A stretch of 5,822 nt of DNA from Candidatus Gastranaerophilales bacterium. Lineage in GTDB: Bacteria > Cyanobacteriota > Vampirovibrionia > Gastranaerophilales > Gastranaerophilaceae. The DNA is taken from contig CALVAU010000048.1 in the NCBI GenBank assembly GCA_944325615.1, positions 1-5,822 of the forward strand. Reading direction: 5' to 3'. Positions 1 through 5,211 of this stretch are shown piece after piece (position 1 is the first letter of the stretch; the number at the start of each line of letters is the position of its first letter). A model generated the notes under the pieces. That model was given only the letters and a program-made list of their open reading frames with translations, was not told the DNA's origin and ran no database searches. The position numbers and the translations under genes were made by a program.

Positions 1-147
1 TAATTCCTCGTGTGTAGAAGGTTAGTGTGTAGTAGGTAGTGTAAATAGTAAGTGTGTTTTTATATATCTCGTGTTTATTTAATTCGTTATTGCTTACATA
101 TTAATAAAGTATTTTCAAAGTATATAATTGCTATATCACTTTAATTT

Positions 148-164
148 TGTTACATAACTTTACA
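148..164 (+). promoter_or_regulatory. Candidate GlnR/TnrA-type nitrogen operator
   Basis: The 17-mer TGTTACATAACTTTACA fits the GlnR/TnrA core TGTNA-N7-TNACA at every fixed position. It departs from the longer consensus TGTNANAWWWTMTNACA at positions 11 and 12 only. Its right half overlaps the candidate -35 element TTTACA (159-164), the usual place for a repressor site. Placement ahead of a Bacillus-like glnA makes a nitrogen-control role plausible. No regulator gene is in the window, and an AT-rich leader can produce such matches by chance. Confidence 0.4.
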
Positions 165-186
165 ATACAAGCAAGATATATAAAAT
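159..186 (+). promoter_or_regulatory. Candidate distal glnA promoter P1
   Basis: TTTACA (159-164) and TAAAAT (181-186) are separated by 16 bp, a reasonable sigma-70 arrangement. It would give a 5' untranslated region of over 220 nt before the glnA start at 420. The overlap of its -35 with the GlnR-like box supports it. Background AT content makes such hexamers common, so confidence is modest. Confidence 0.35.
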
Positions 187-360
187 ACTAACTTTTCTCT
201 TATTTTTTTTGAAAAATCCTCCCTTAATTTTCCTCAAAGTCTGGTTTTGTAAAATAAATATTGTCCCTTAATTTAATAATACCCATTTTTAGAAAAATAA
301 TCACACTTTTATAAAAAAGCCTTAATTGCCTATCTTTACTTAATCTTAATATGAAAAGTA

Positions 361-389
361 TTGACCTTTTAAAAAAAAAGTATTCTAAT
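361..389 (+). promoter_or_regulatory. Candidate proximal glnA promoter P2
   Basis: TTGACC (361-366) and TCTAAT (384-389) are separated by exactly 17 bp. This places transcription start near 396, about 25 nt before the glnA ATG and just upstream of its GGAGG. The spacer contains a run of nine A (371-379), so spacer length could vary by slippage. The promoter lies inside an upstream in-frame extension of glnA that begins at 351, which argues that the extension is not translated. Confidence 0.45.
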
Positions 390-408
390 AAAAAAGTAAT
401 TTATTTTT

Positions 409-413
409 GGAGG
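409..413 (+). promoter_or_regulatory. glnA ribosome binding site (decides the start)
   Basis: GGAGG lies 6 nt before the ATG at 420. The in-frame ATG at 351 has no Shine-Dalgarno sequence, so 420 is the supported start. Confidence 0.85.
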
Positions 414-419
414 ATACAC

Positions 420-1784
420 ATGAAAGAATTTAGCCACACACGTTTAGACAACAGACAATTCACAGAAGAAGACATCAAAGGCTTTATCAAAGATTACAAT
501 ATCAAGTTTATAAAGCTGCAATTCGTTGACATAAACGGACAGGTTAAGAATATGTCAATTCCTTCTGAGCATATTAGTAAAATTTTAGCAAATGAGATTA
601 TGCTTGACGGATCTTCAATAAAAGGTTTCAGAAGTATTGAAACATCAGATATGTTCTTCTACCCTGACAAAAACTCTTTCCAAATTCTTCCTTGGAGAGG
701 AAAAGACGGAGTTAATGCAGCAAGATTAATTTGTGATATCCATAATGCTGACGGCACACCTTTTGAAGGATGCCCAAGATGTAACTTAAAAAGAGTTATG
801 GCAGAAGCAGAAAAAATGGGATTTTCAATGAATATTGGTCCTGAAGCTGAATTTTTCTTATTTGCAAAAGATAAAGACGGAAAAGTAACTACAACAACTC
901 AAGATAAAGCAGGTTACTACGACGTAGGACCAGAAGATCTTGGAGAAGATGTAAGATCTGATATTGTACTCACACTACAAGAAATGGGCTTTGACATTGA
1001 AGCTTCGCATCACGAAGTAGCTGACGGTCAACATGAAGTTGATTTCAGATACGCAGATATCCTAACAGCCGCAGATAACGTTGCAACATTTAAAATTGCA
1101 GTAAAAGCTATTGCTGCAAGACATAACTTGCATGCAACTTTTATGCCTAAACCGATTTACGGAATTAACGGATCTGGTATGCACTGCAATATTTCGCTAT
1201 TCAAAGACGGAAAGAACGCTTTTTATGATGAAAAAGCAGAATATCAGCTATCAGATGTTGCAAAATATTCAATAGGCGGTCTATTAAAGCATGTTAAAGG
1301 AATTACAGCACTGCTAAACCCGACAGTAAACAGTTTCAAAAGACTAGTACCAGGGTATGAAGCTCCTGTATATCTGGCATGGTCACTAGCTAACAGAAGT
1401 GCTCTTTTAAGAGTCCCTGCAAAAAGAGGTAACGCTACAAGAGTTGAATTAAGATCACCAGATCCGGCTTGTAACCCATATTTGGCTTTTGCGACTATTT
1501 TACAAGCTTGTCTTGACGGTGTAAGAAACAAAATTGATCCGCCAGCTCCTGTAGAAAGCAATATTTATAAATTAACAACTAAAGAACGTAAAAAACAAAG
1601 AATTGACGCACTTCCTGGCAGTTTAGCTGAAGCTCTGGAAAATGTTGACAAGTCACTTGTTGCAAGGGCTGCTCTTGGAGATCACATATTCAACGAATTT
1701 GTTTCAGCAAAACAAAAAGAATGGGATTCATTCAGAACTTACGTTTCTCAATGGGAAATTGATAAATATCTTGAAAGATACTAA
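420..1784 (+). CDS. glnA: Glutamine synthetase, type I (GSI-alpha-like)
   Basis: Cytosolic dodecameric enzyme that makes glutamine from glutamate, ammonia and ATP, the main entry of ammonium into metabolism. The 454-residue product is collinear with Bacillus GlnA and about 10 residues longer at the N-terminus. The beta-grasp domain carries DGSS (63-66). Catalytic-domain motifs are GPEAEFF (140-146, metal ligands E142 and E144), HHEVADGQHE (197-206, E199 and E206), NGSGMHCN (250-257), the glutamate flap ending in PGYEAP (311-316, E314) and RVELRSPD (341-348). The beta-type adenylylation motif NLYDLPP is absent; the region reads NIYKLTT (381-387), so control by adenylylation is unlikely and feedback or transcriptional control more likely. 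Serine 72 aligns with the B. subtilis feedback residue Arg62, with an Arg one position earlier (71). The start at 420 follows a strong GGAGG. The gene converges on a minus-strand operon and shares its terminator. Confidence 0.97.
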   Translation: MKEFSHTRLDNRQFTEEDIKGFIKDYNIKFIKLQFVDINGQVKNMSIPSEHISKILANEIMLDGSSIKGFRSIETSDMFFYPDKNSFQILPWRGKDGVNAARLICDIHNADGTPFEGCPRCNLKRVMAEAEKMGFSMNIGPEAEFFLFAKDKDGKVTTTTQDKAGYYDVGPEDLGEDVRSDIVLTLQEMGFDIEASHHEVADGQHEVDFRYADILTAADNVATFKIAVKAIAARHNLHATFMPKPIYGINGSGMHCNISLFKDGKNAFYDEKAEYQLSDVAKYSIGGLLKHVKGITALLNPTVNSFKRLVPGYEAPVYLAWSLANRSALLRVPAKRGNATRVELRSPDPACNPYLAFATILQACLDGVRNKIDPPAPVESNIYKLTTKERKKQRIDALPGSLAEALENVDKSLVARAALGDHIFNEFVSAKQKEWDSFRTYVSQWEIDKYLERY

Positions 1785-1798
1785 AAATCAAAAATTAT

Positions 1799-1836
1799 AC
1801 TAAAGAGTCCGTTGATTAATCAACGGACTCTTTAGT
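1799..1836. terminator. Bidirectional terminator, 38-bp perfect palindrome
   Basis: The two halves, beginning ACTAAAGAGTCCGTTGA, are exact reverse complements around a central TTAA, giving a 17-bp stem with a 4-nt loop. It lies 14 bp past the glnA stop and 21 bp past the stop of the convergent minus-strand gene. T-rich sequence follows on both strands (TTTAGTTATTTAAACTTT on plus; TATAATTTTTGATTTTT on minus). It can serve both transcripts. Its U-tracts are interrupted, so efficiency is not certain. Confidence 0.88.
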
Positions 1837-1857
1837 TATTTAAACTTTATTAATTAG

Positions 1858-2484
1858 CTACCATCCAGTTTCTTTTATCGTTTTAGCTTTTGCTATAGCT
1901 GATGATACAGTTGGATTTACGACGATAAATTCTTTCTTTTTAGGGTGAACAAAACATATTCTTCTATCGCATTGCTTACAAAAGAAACTTGTAACTTCAG
2001 TTTCACCACAAACAGTTCTTTTATCTTTAAGATCATATCTAAGTCTGAAAACAGCAAAATCATTTCTTAAATCTTTTTCCTTTATAGCAGCTTGCAAGTC
2101 TTCTGCTAACTTGTCTGTAGAACTGCTGTTTTGACCAACAATATACATTACCTTAAATTTTGATCTAAACATACCGTATGTAGGATCTTGACTATTTAAA
2201 GCTTTTACAACATTTATAGGTATTGTTTTAGCATCTTTTATAGATCCAGGTAACATAGCATCAGGATCTACAGCAGGTTCTTCTGGTTCCTGAGGGATGT
2301 TTGCAATTTCTTCAGTCTCAACTTTTTTCTGCCCGCCATTCTTTAAATCTTGGAACAGTCTTCCTTGTTGCCAGTACTCAGGATTAGCTTTATAAGCAAG
2401 AAACCCTATAATTACCACAACAATTAAAGGTAAAATACTACCTTTCTTTTTTTTTTTTTTTCTCGCACTCTTCTTTGTTGCCAT
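1858..2484 (-). CDS. Membrane-anchored protein with four-cysteine cluster, function unknown
   Basis: I do not recognise this 208-residue protein. It begins with a very basic stretch (residues 4-14, nine Lys and Arg) followed by one hydrophobic segment (about 17-31), which predicts a signal anchor with the N-terminus in the cytoplasm and the rest outside the inner membrane. An acidic, proline-rich linker (about 55-80) leads to a compact domain (about 108-205). Apparent order there is strand (FKVMYIVG, 110-117), helix (123-139), strand (143-150), cysteine cluster, two strands (about 176-189) and a last helix. The cysteines are C159, C169, C172 and C177, with CKQC at 169-172. This order loosely recalls a thioredoxin fold, but the position after the first strand, where the active CxxC would be, reads QNSSST. 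A bound metal or disulfides are possible; both are inference. GGAGG lies 4 nt before the ATG. It is the last gene of the padR-radical SAM operon, 38 bp after its neighbour. A run of 15 A encodes the lysines. Confidence 0.8.
   Translation of the reverse strand: MATKKSARKKKKKKGSILPLIVVVIIGFLAYKANPEYWQQGRLFQDLKNGGQKKVETEEIANIPQEPEEPAVDPDAMLPGSIKDAKTIPINVVKALNSQDPTYGMFRSKFKVMYIVGQNSSSTDKLAEDLQAAIKEKDLRNDFAVFRLRYDLKDKRTVCGETEVTSFFCKQCDRRICFVHPKKKEFIVVNPTVSSAIAKAKTIKETGW
2447..2461 (-). repeat. A15 homopolymer in the start region of the membrane-anchored gene
   Basis: Fifteen consecutive T on the plus strand (A on the coding strand) cover the last base of Arg8 through most of Lys13. A gain or loss of one or two bases would shift the frame a few codons after the start, so the tract could act as a slippage-based switch or cause transcriptional slippage. 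It could equally be a neutral result of AT-rich lysine coding. Confidence 0.9.
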
Positions 2485-2522
2485 AAAACCTCCAGTTTTA
2501 TAAGTTTCACATAAATATATAA

Positions 2523-3791
2523 CTAAATCTCATATAATTTGTCAATAAACTCTTTGATTGAATAATTGTTCTGCAATACAAAAAACGATTTAGCTGTTTT
2601 TACTTTAACATAATCTAAATTTTTACCGTCAAGAAAATCTTCGCTATATTGCCTTAGCATAACTGAAGGTATTACAACCTCATGAGCATCTGAAGCTTTT
2701 ATTGCATTAATCAAATCGTCAGACGTTATTAATCCAGCAACAGTTATGTTTCTGCCCCAGTAATTTGACTTTACGGGTATCACATCAATTGAAAGATTTT
2801 TAACCTTTTTAACTAAATCTTTAGCTATTGGAGCTATCGCATCGAAAGCGGCATAAGATACTGCAAATACAAACTTTTTAGGTTTGGAAATACTTTTTGG
2901 CAAAACTTGAGATTTGTAATCATCCATTAAAAGTCTTAAAGCTCCAACCCCGTCTTCTAGCTGCGAAAAGTTCCCGTAATATTTGGCAGGCGGAATTTTT
3001 TCACCTGCAAGCAGGAAGAACTCATCAGAAAGACAAACTCTTTTATACTTTGACGCTATTTTTATTGTTTCTTTCGCAATTTTTTCATCAACCTGTCTCA
3101 AATTTTCTTTTCTAAATTGAGTAACTCCAACAGGCACAATTGCTGTTGATAGAACTGTATTTTTCAAACTAGCTAAATCTGAAAGAGTTCTATCCAATTC
3201 TTCTCCGTCATTATATCCAGGACATAAAACTATTTGAGCATGGAAAGGAATTTTATTTTTCCTAAACCACTCCAAGTTTTCCATAATTTTTGAAGCATTC
3301 GGATTCCTGAGCATTTTCACTCTCAATTCAGGATTTGTTGTATGAACTGATACATAAAAAGGTCCTAAATGCATTCTTTTTATACGTTCTTTATCTTCCT
3401 CTTTCAAGTTCGTAAGAGTAATATATGTCCCTTGCAAATAAGATAATCTGTAATCATCATCTTTTATATATAAAGTATCTCTCAAACCTTTAGGCTGTTG
3501 ATCTACAAAGCAGAAAATACATTTATTAAGACAAGGCTTTACTCTGTCAAAGACTGCACTTTCAAAGACTATACCTAAATCTTCATCAAAATCTTTTTCA
3601 ATTTCGATTTCTTCGATCTCTCCAGAGGCCTTCTTAACTTCAATAGTAATAAGTTCAGACTTACATAAAAAATTATAATCAATCATATCAAGCATTTTTG
3701 TGCCATCGATTGATAAAATTTCATCTTGCGGATTAATTTCTAATTCTTCTGCTATAGAATCTTTTAAAACTTTATTTACTATTGCCGGCAT
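2523..3791 (-). CDS. PDZ-like/radical SAM/DUF512 protein
   Basis: Predicted cytosolic iron-sulfur oxidoreductase of the DUF512 family, seen in Cyanobacteria and Firmicutes; its reaction is not known to me. The 422-residue product has a PDZ-like N-terminus (about 1-65, with INPQDEILSIDG at 19-30). A radical SAM CX3CX2C motif follows, CLNKCIFCF (C87, C91, C94), whose cysteines should hold the 4Fe-4S cluster that cleaves S-adenosylmethionine. GPFYVSVHTTNPELRVKMLRN (143-163) and YYGNFSQLEDGVGALR (271-286) are characteristic of the family, and the C-terminal half corresponds to DUF512. I chose the ATG at 3791, where the family-like sequence MPAIVNKVL begins. A TTG at 3803 is also in frame, but GAAGGA lies only 1 nt before it, against 13 nt before the ATG. 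The gene overlaps padR by 20 bp, suggesting translational coupling, and is followed 38 bp later by the Cys-cluster membrane protein. Confidence 0.9.
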   Translation of the reverse strand: MPAIVNKVLKDSIAEELEINPQDEILSIDGTKMLDMIDYNFLCKSELITIEVKKASGEIEEIEIEKDFDEDLGIVFESAVFDRVKPCLNKCIFCFVDQQPKGLRDTLYIKDDDYRLSYLQGTYITLTNLKEEDKERIKRMHLGPFYVSVHTTNPELRVKMLRNPNASKIMENLEWFRKNKIPFHAQIVLCPGYNDGEELDRTLSDLASLKNTVLSTAIVPVGVTQFRKENLRQVDEKIAKETIKIASKYKRVCLSDEFFLLAGEKIPPAKYYGNFSQLEDGVGALRLLMDDYKSQVLPKSISKPKKFVFAVSYAAFDAIAPIAKDLVKKVKNLSIDVIPVKSNYWGRNITVAGLITSDDLINAIKASDAHEVVIPSVMLRQYSEDFLDGKNLDYVKVKTAKSFFVLQNNYSIKEFIDKLYEI

Positions 3792-4299
3792 TATCTTTTT
3801 CAAATCCTTCTATAATCGTAATCAAATTTGCATACTCACAAATTACGTTATCTAATACAATCTTTTGATAAAAAGACAGCTTGTTATACTCATCATTCAA
3901 AATATTTTCAGCGTCGATTTTAAACTTTAACGCCAAAGTCCTTAAAGAAATAAACAAATCTTTTTTTTCATCACTATCGAGCTGCTCAGCACAAGAAAGT
4001 TTAACTCTTGAATTTGAAAGGAACTGCAGCGGATTATCGCTCAAATCTTCCAAAAGCAATTCTTTCAATGCTTTCTGCCCGCTTTTGGTAATTGAGTAAA
4101 ACACAGATAATTTACCGCCTTCAGACATTATTTTACGGGTATTGATTGCACCTGCAGCTTCCAATCTTCTCAATGCAGGCTTTATTGCACCAAAACTCGG
4201 AGATGTATATGGCGCAAACTCATTTTCAATTGACTTATGAATAGCATACATAGTCAATTCTCTTTTAGTCAAAACATATAAAATTAACAACTCAATCAT
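3772..4299 (-). CDS. PadR-family transcriptional regulator
   Basis: Dimeric DNA-binding repressor of the PadR family; the ligand is unknown. The 175-residue product starts directly in the first helix of the winged helix-turn-helix domain (about 1-80). This includes LTKRELTMYAIHKSIE (10-25), the recognition region SPSFGAIKPALRRLEAAGAI (33-52) and a basic wing leading to VFYSITKSGQKALKELL (66-82). The remainder (about 90-170) is helical, as in PadR proteins with a C-terminal dimerisation domain. It is the first gene of the minus-strand operon and overlaps the radical SAM gene by 20 bp, implying a shared regulon. No Shine-Dalgarno sequence precedes the ATG. An extended -10 ending 6 nt upstream suggests a leaderless transcript. 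It is divergent from mlaE across 84 bp, so autoregulation and control of the transporter genes are both plausible but unproven. Confidence 0.9.
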   Translation of the reverse strand: MIELLILYVLTKRELTMYAIHKSIENEFAPYTSPSFGAIKPALRRLEAAGAINTRKIMSEGGKLSVFYSITKSGQKALKELLLEDLSDNPLQFLSNSRVKLSCAEQLDSDEKKDLFISLRTLALKFKIDAENILNDEYNKLSFYQKIVLDNVICEYANLITIIEGFEKDNAGNSK

Positions 4300-4305
4300 A
4301 AACTT

Positions 4306-4314
4306 AGAATAGCA
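4306..4314 (-). promoter_or_regulatory. Extended -10 promoter of padR, apparently leaderless
   Basis: On the minus strand TGCTATTCT (TG at 4314-4313, hexamer at 4311-4306) is followed by AAGTTT and then the padR ATG. The TGN extension is typical of promoters that can work with a poor -35, and I see no good -35. Transcription would begin at or within a base or two of the start codon. Confidence 0.5.
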
Positions 4315-4315
4315 T

Positions 4316-4339
4316 AAAACTCACCTAAATGGAAGTTTT
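4316..4339. promoter_or_regulatory. Imperfect inverted repeat in the padR/mlaE gap
   Basis: AAAACT (4316-4321) and AGTTTT (4334-4339) are inverted arms. Inside them CC (4324-4325) and GG (4331-4332) flank TAAAT; the inner pairs are off centre by one base. The repeat sits immediately upstream of the padR -10, so it could be an operator for autoregulation. It is weaker than the dyad at 4360-4374. Confidence 0.3.
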
Positions 4340-4347
4340 TAAACAAA

Positions 4348-4377
4348 TTGACTTTCAAGATAACTTTTAGTTATAAT
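4348..4377 (+). promoter_or_regulatory. Strong sigma-70 promoter of mlaE-mlaF, apparently leaderless
   Basis: TTGACT (4348-4353) and a consensus TATAAT (4372-4377) are 18 bp apart. The hexamer is followed by AAGACA and then ATG at 4384, so transcription should start at the start codon. No Shine-Dalgarno sequence is present, consistent with a leaderless mRNA. Confidence 0.75.
4360..4374. promoter_or_regulatory. Candidate operator dyad over the mlaE -10
   Basis: ATAACT-TTT-AGTTAT is a perfect 6-bp inverted repeat with a 3-bp centre. It lies in the promoter spacer and covers the first three bases of TATAAT, where a bound dimer would block RNA polymerase. The adjacent padR gene is the obvious candidate regulator, though the sequence does not match the ATGT-N8-ACAT pattern described for some PadR proteins. 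Confidence 0.4.
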
Positions 4378-4383
4378 AAGACA

Positions 4384-5193
4384 ATGGGAGCCTTTCAAAA
4401 ATACTTAAAACAGTCTGCAACATACAAAATTTTATCGGGAATCGGGCTATTATTAGAAGATTTCTTAGATACAATCGGTAAAATTACAATTAAAGGATTA
4501 CAGTTTATCGCTGCAGTTTTAAGAGCCAGAATCGATAAAAAAGAGCTGATTGAGCAATGCAACCGATTTGGAGTAAGTTCTTTACCGATAACACTTTCTA
4601 TTGTCGGTATGACATCTATTATCGTTGCTTCTCAGGTTGCTAATGAAATGGTAAAACAGGGCGGAGGCCATTTTGTCGGACTTTTGATGACAATACTTAT
4701 CGTTCGTGAAGTCGGAGCAATTATGTCAGGGTTTGCAATAATATCTATGATAGGCTCTTCATTTGCTTCAGAACTTGCAACAATGAGAGTAACAGAACAA
4801 ATCGATGCGATAAAAGTTTTGAAAGTAAATCCTGTTGAATATCTTTTTGTACCTAGAATTCTTGCAGGTATTCTTATGATGCCAATTATAGTTATCATCG
4901 CATCAGTAATAGGGGTTCTTACAGGAGCCGTTACAACAGCAATGACTACTGATTTAGGCTATCGCGCATACTTTGATTCTGCATGGCTCGGTGTATATAT
5001 GAAAGATTTAGGTGTAAGCCTATTAAAATCAATAGTATTTGGAGGCACAATCGCTCTTATCAGCTGTGTTTGCGGATATTACGCATCAGGCGGTGCTAAA
5101 GGTGTTGGTATCGCAACGACAAAAGCTGTTGTTTGGTCTTTTGTCGCTATTGTAATTTGGGATATGATATTTGCAATCATATTCTTCTTTTGA
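4384..5193 (+). CDS. mlaE: MlaE-like ABC transporter permease (phospholipid transport)
   Basis: Inner-membrane permease of the MlaE/YrbE family, which works with the MlaF ATPase and an MCE protein (MlaD) to move phospholipids between the inner and outer membranes. The 269-residue product has an N-terminal amphipathic region (about 1-45) and hydrophobic segments near 68-88, 98-121, 158-186, 213-235 and 247-269. The family hallmark SELATMRVTEQIDAI (129-143), followed by LKVNPVEYLFVPRILAG (146-162), is the cytoplasmic loop expected to contact the ATPase. Two positions differ from the usual pattern as I recall it: the Arg of the GRxG motif is Met122, and the Gly of ELGTM is Ala132. I start at the ATG at 4384; the in-frame TTG at 4348 forms the promoter -35 and is unlikely to be translated. 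There is no Shine-Dalgarno sequence. The ATPase gene follows 18 bp later. Confidence 0.93.
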   Translation: MGAFQKYLKQSATYKILSGIGLLLEDFLDTIGKITIKGLQFIAAVLRARIDKKELIEQCNRFGVSSLPITLSIVGMTSIIVASQVANEMVKQGGGHFVGLLMTILIVREVGAIMSGFAIISMIGSSFASELATMRVTEQIDAIKVLKVNPVEYLFVPRILAGILMMPIIVIIASVIGVLTGAVTTAMTTDLGYRAYFDSAWLGVYMKDLGVSLLKSIVFGGTIALISCVCGYYASGGAKGVGIATTKAVVWSFVAIVIWDMIFAIIFFF

Positions 5194-5200
5194 TTAACGT

Positions 5201-5206
5201 AAGGAA
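5201..5206 (+). promoter_or_regulatory. mlaF ribosome binding site
   Basis: AAGGAA lies 5 nt before the ATG at 5212, within the 18-bp gap after mlaE. Its presence contrasts with the leaderless start of mlaE in the same operon. Confidence 0.75.
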
Positions 5207-5211
5207 ATAAA

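Larger units (their letters stand above)
1..419. other. AT-rich gene-free leader upstream of glnA
   Basis: No credible protein-coding gene is visible here on either strand. The first 60 bases are unusually GT-rich, with GTGTGTAG at 10-17 and again at 25-32, and CTCGTGT at 7-13 and 68-74. The rest is strongly AT-rich. It contains two candidate sigma-70 promoters, a GlnR/TnrA-like operator core and three copies of CCTTAATT (222-229, 266-273, 320-327). The only stem-loops I see are weak AT ones, such as ATTTTT-AG-AAAAAT at 285-298. I see no conserved glutamine riboswitch sequence. It is best read as the regulatory region of glnA. Confidence 0.7.

Noticed and set aside
148..165. NtcA/CRP-type site in the glnA leader
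   Set aside because: The half-sites are 9 nt apart rather than 8 and the first reads TGTT, not TGTA. The 17-bp GlnR spacing fits better. No GTA-N8-TAC was found in 1-419.
187..408. Glutamine riboswitch in the long glnA leader
   Set aside because: The conserved segments of the glnA RNA motif, as I know it, are not visible, and the region forms only weak AT hairpins.
351..419. In-frame ATG at 351 that would add 23 residues to GlnA
   Set aside because: No Shine-Dalgarno sequence. The added residues are Lys-rich and unlike the family, a promoter lies inside the segment, and the ATG at 420 has GGAGG at ideal spacing.
1244..1561. Minus-strand open frame inside glnA, and similar antisense frames within padR, the radical SAM gene, mlaE and mlaF
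   Set aside because: They lie opposite well-supported genes, have no ribosome binding site or recognisable protein features, and follow from the codon pattern of the real gene.
1976..1987. CKQC of the membrane-anchored protein as a thioredoxin active site
   Set aside because: It is not after the first strand or at a helix start as in thioredoxins, and two further cysteines cluster with it. A structural or metal-binding role is as likely.
3792..3803. TTG start for the radical SAM gene, adding 4 residues
   Set aside because: GAAGGA is only 1 nt from the TTG, which is too close. The family-like sequence starts at the ATG at 3791. The 13-nt spacing to that ATG is long, so some doubt remains.
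4304..4325. Three-codon reading frame (ATG at 4315, minus strand) preceded by AGGTGAG, as a leader peptide for padR
   Set aside because: Its ATG overlaps the extended -10 of the padR promoter, so it would lie upstream of the predicted transcript start. AGGTGAG is probably coincidental unless transcription starts further upstream.
4348..4383. TTG start for mlaE, adding 12 residues
   Set aside because: The TTG is the first half of the -35 TTGACT and the added codons span the whole promoter, including TATAAT.
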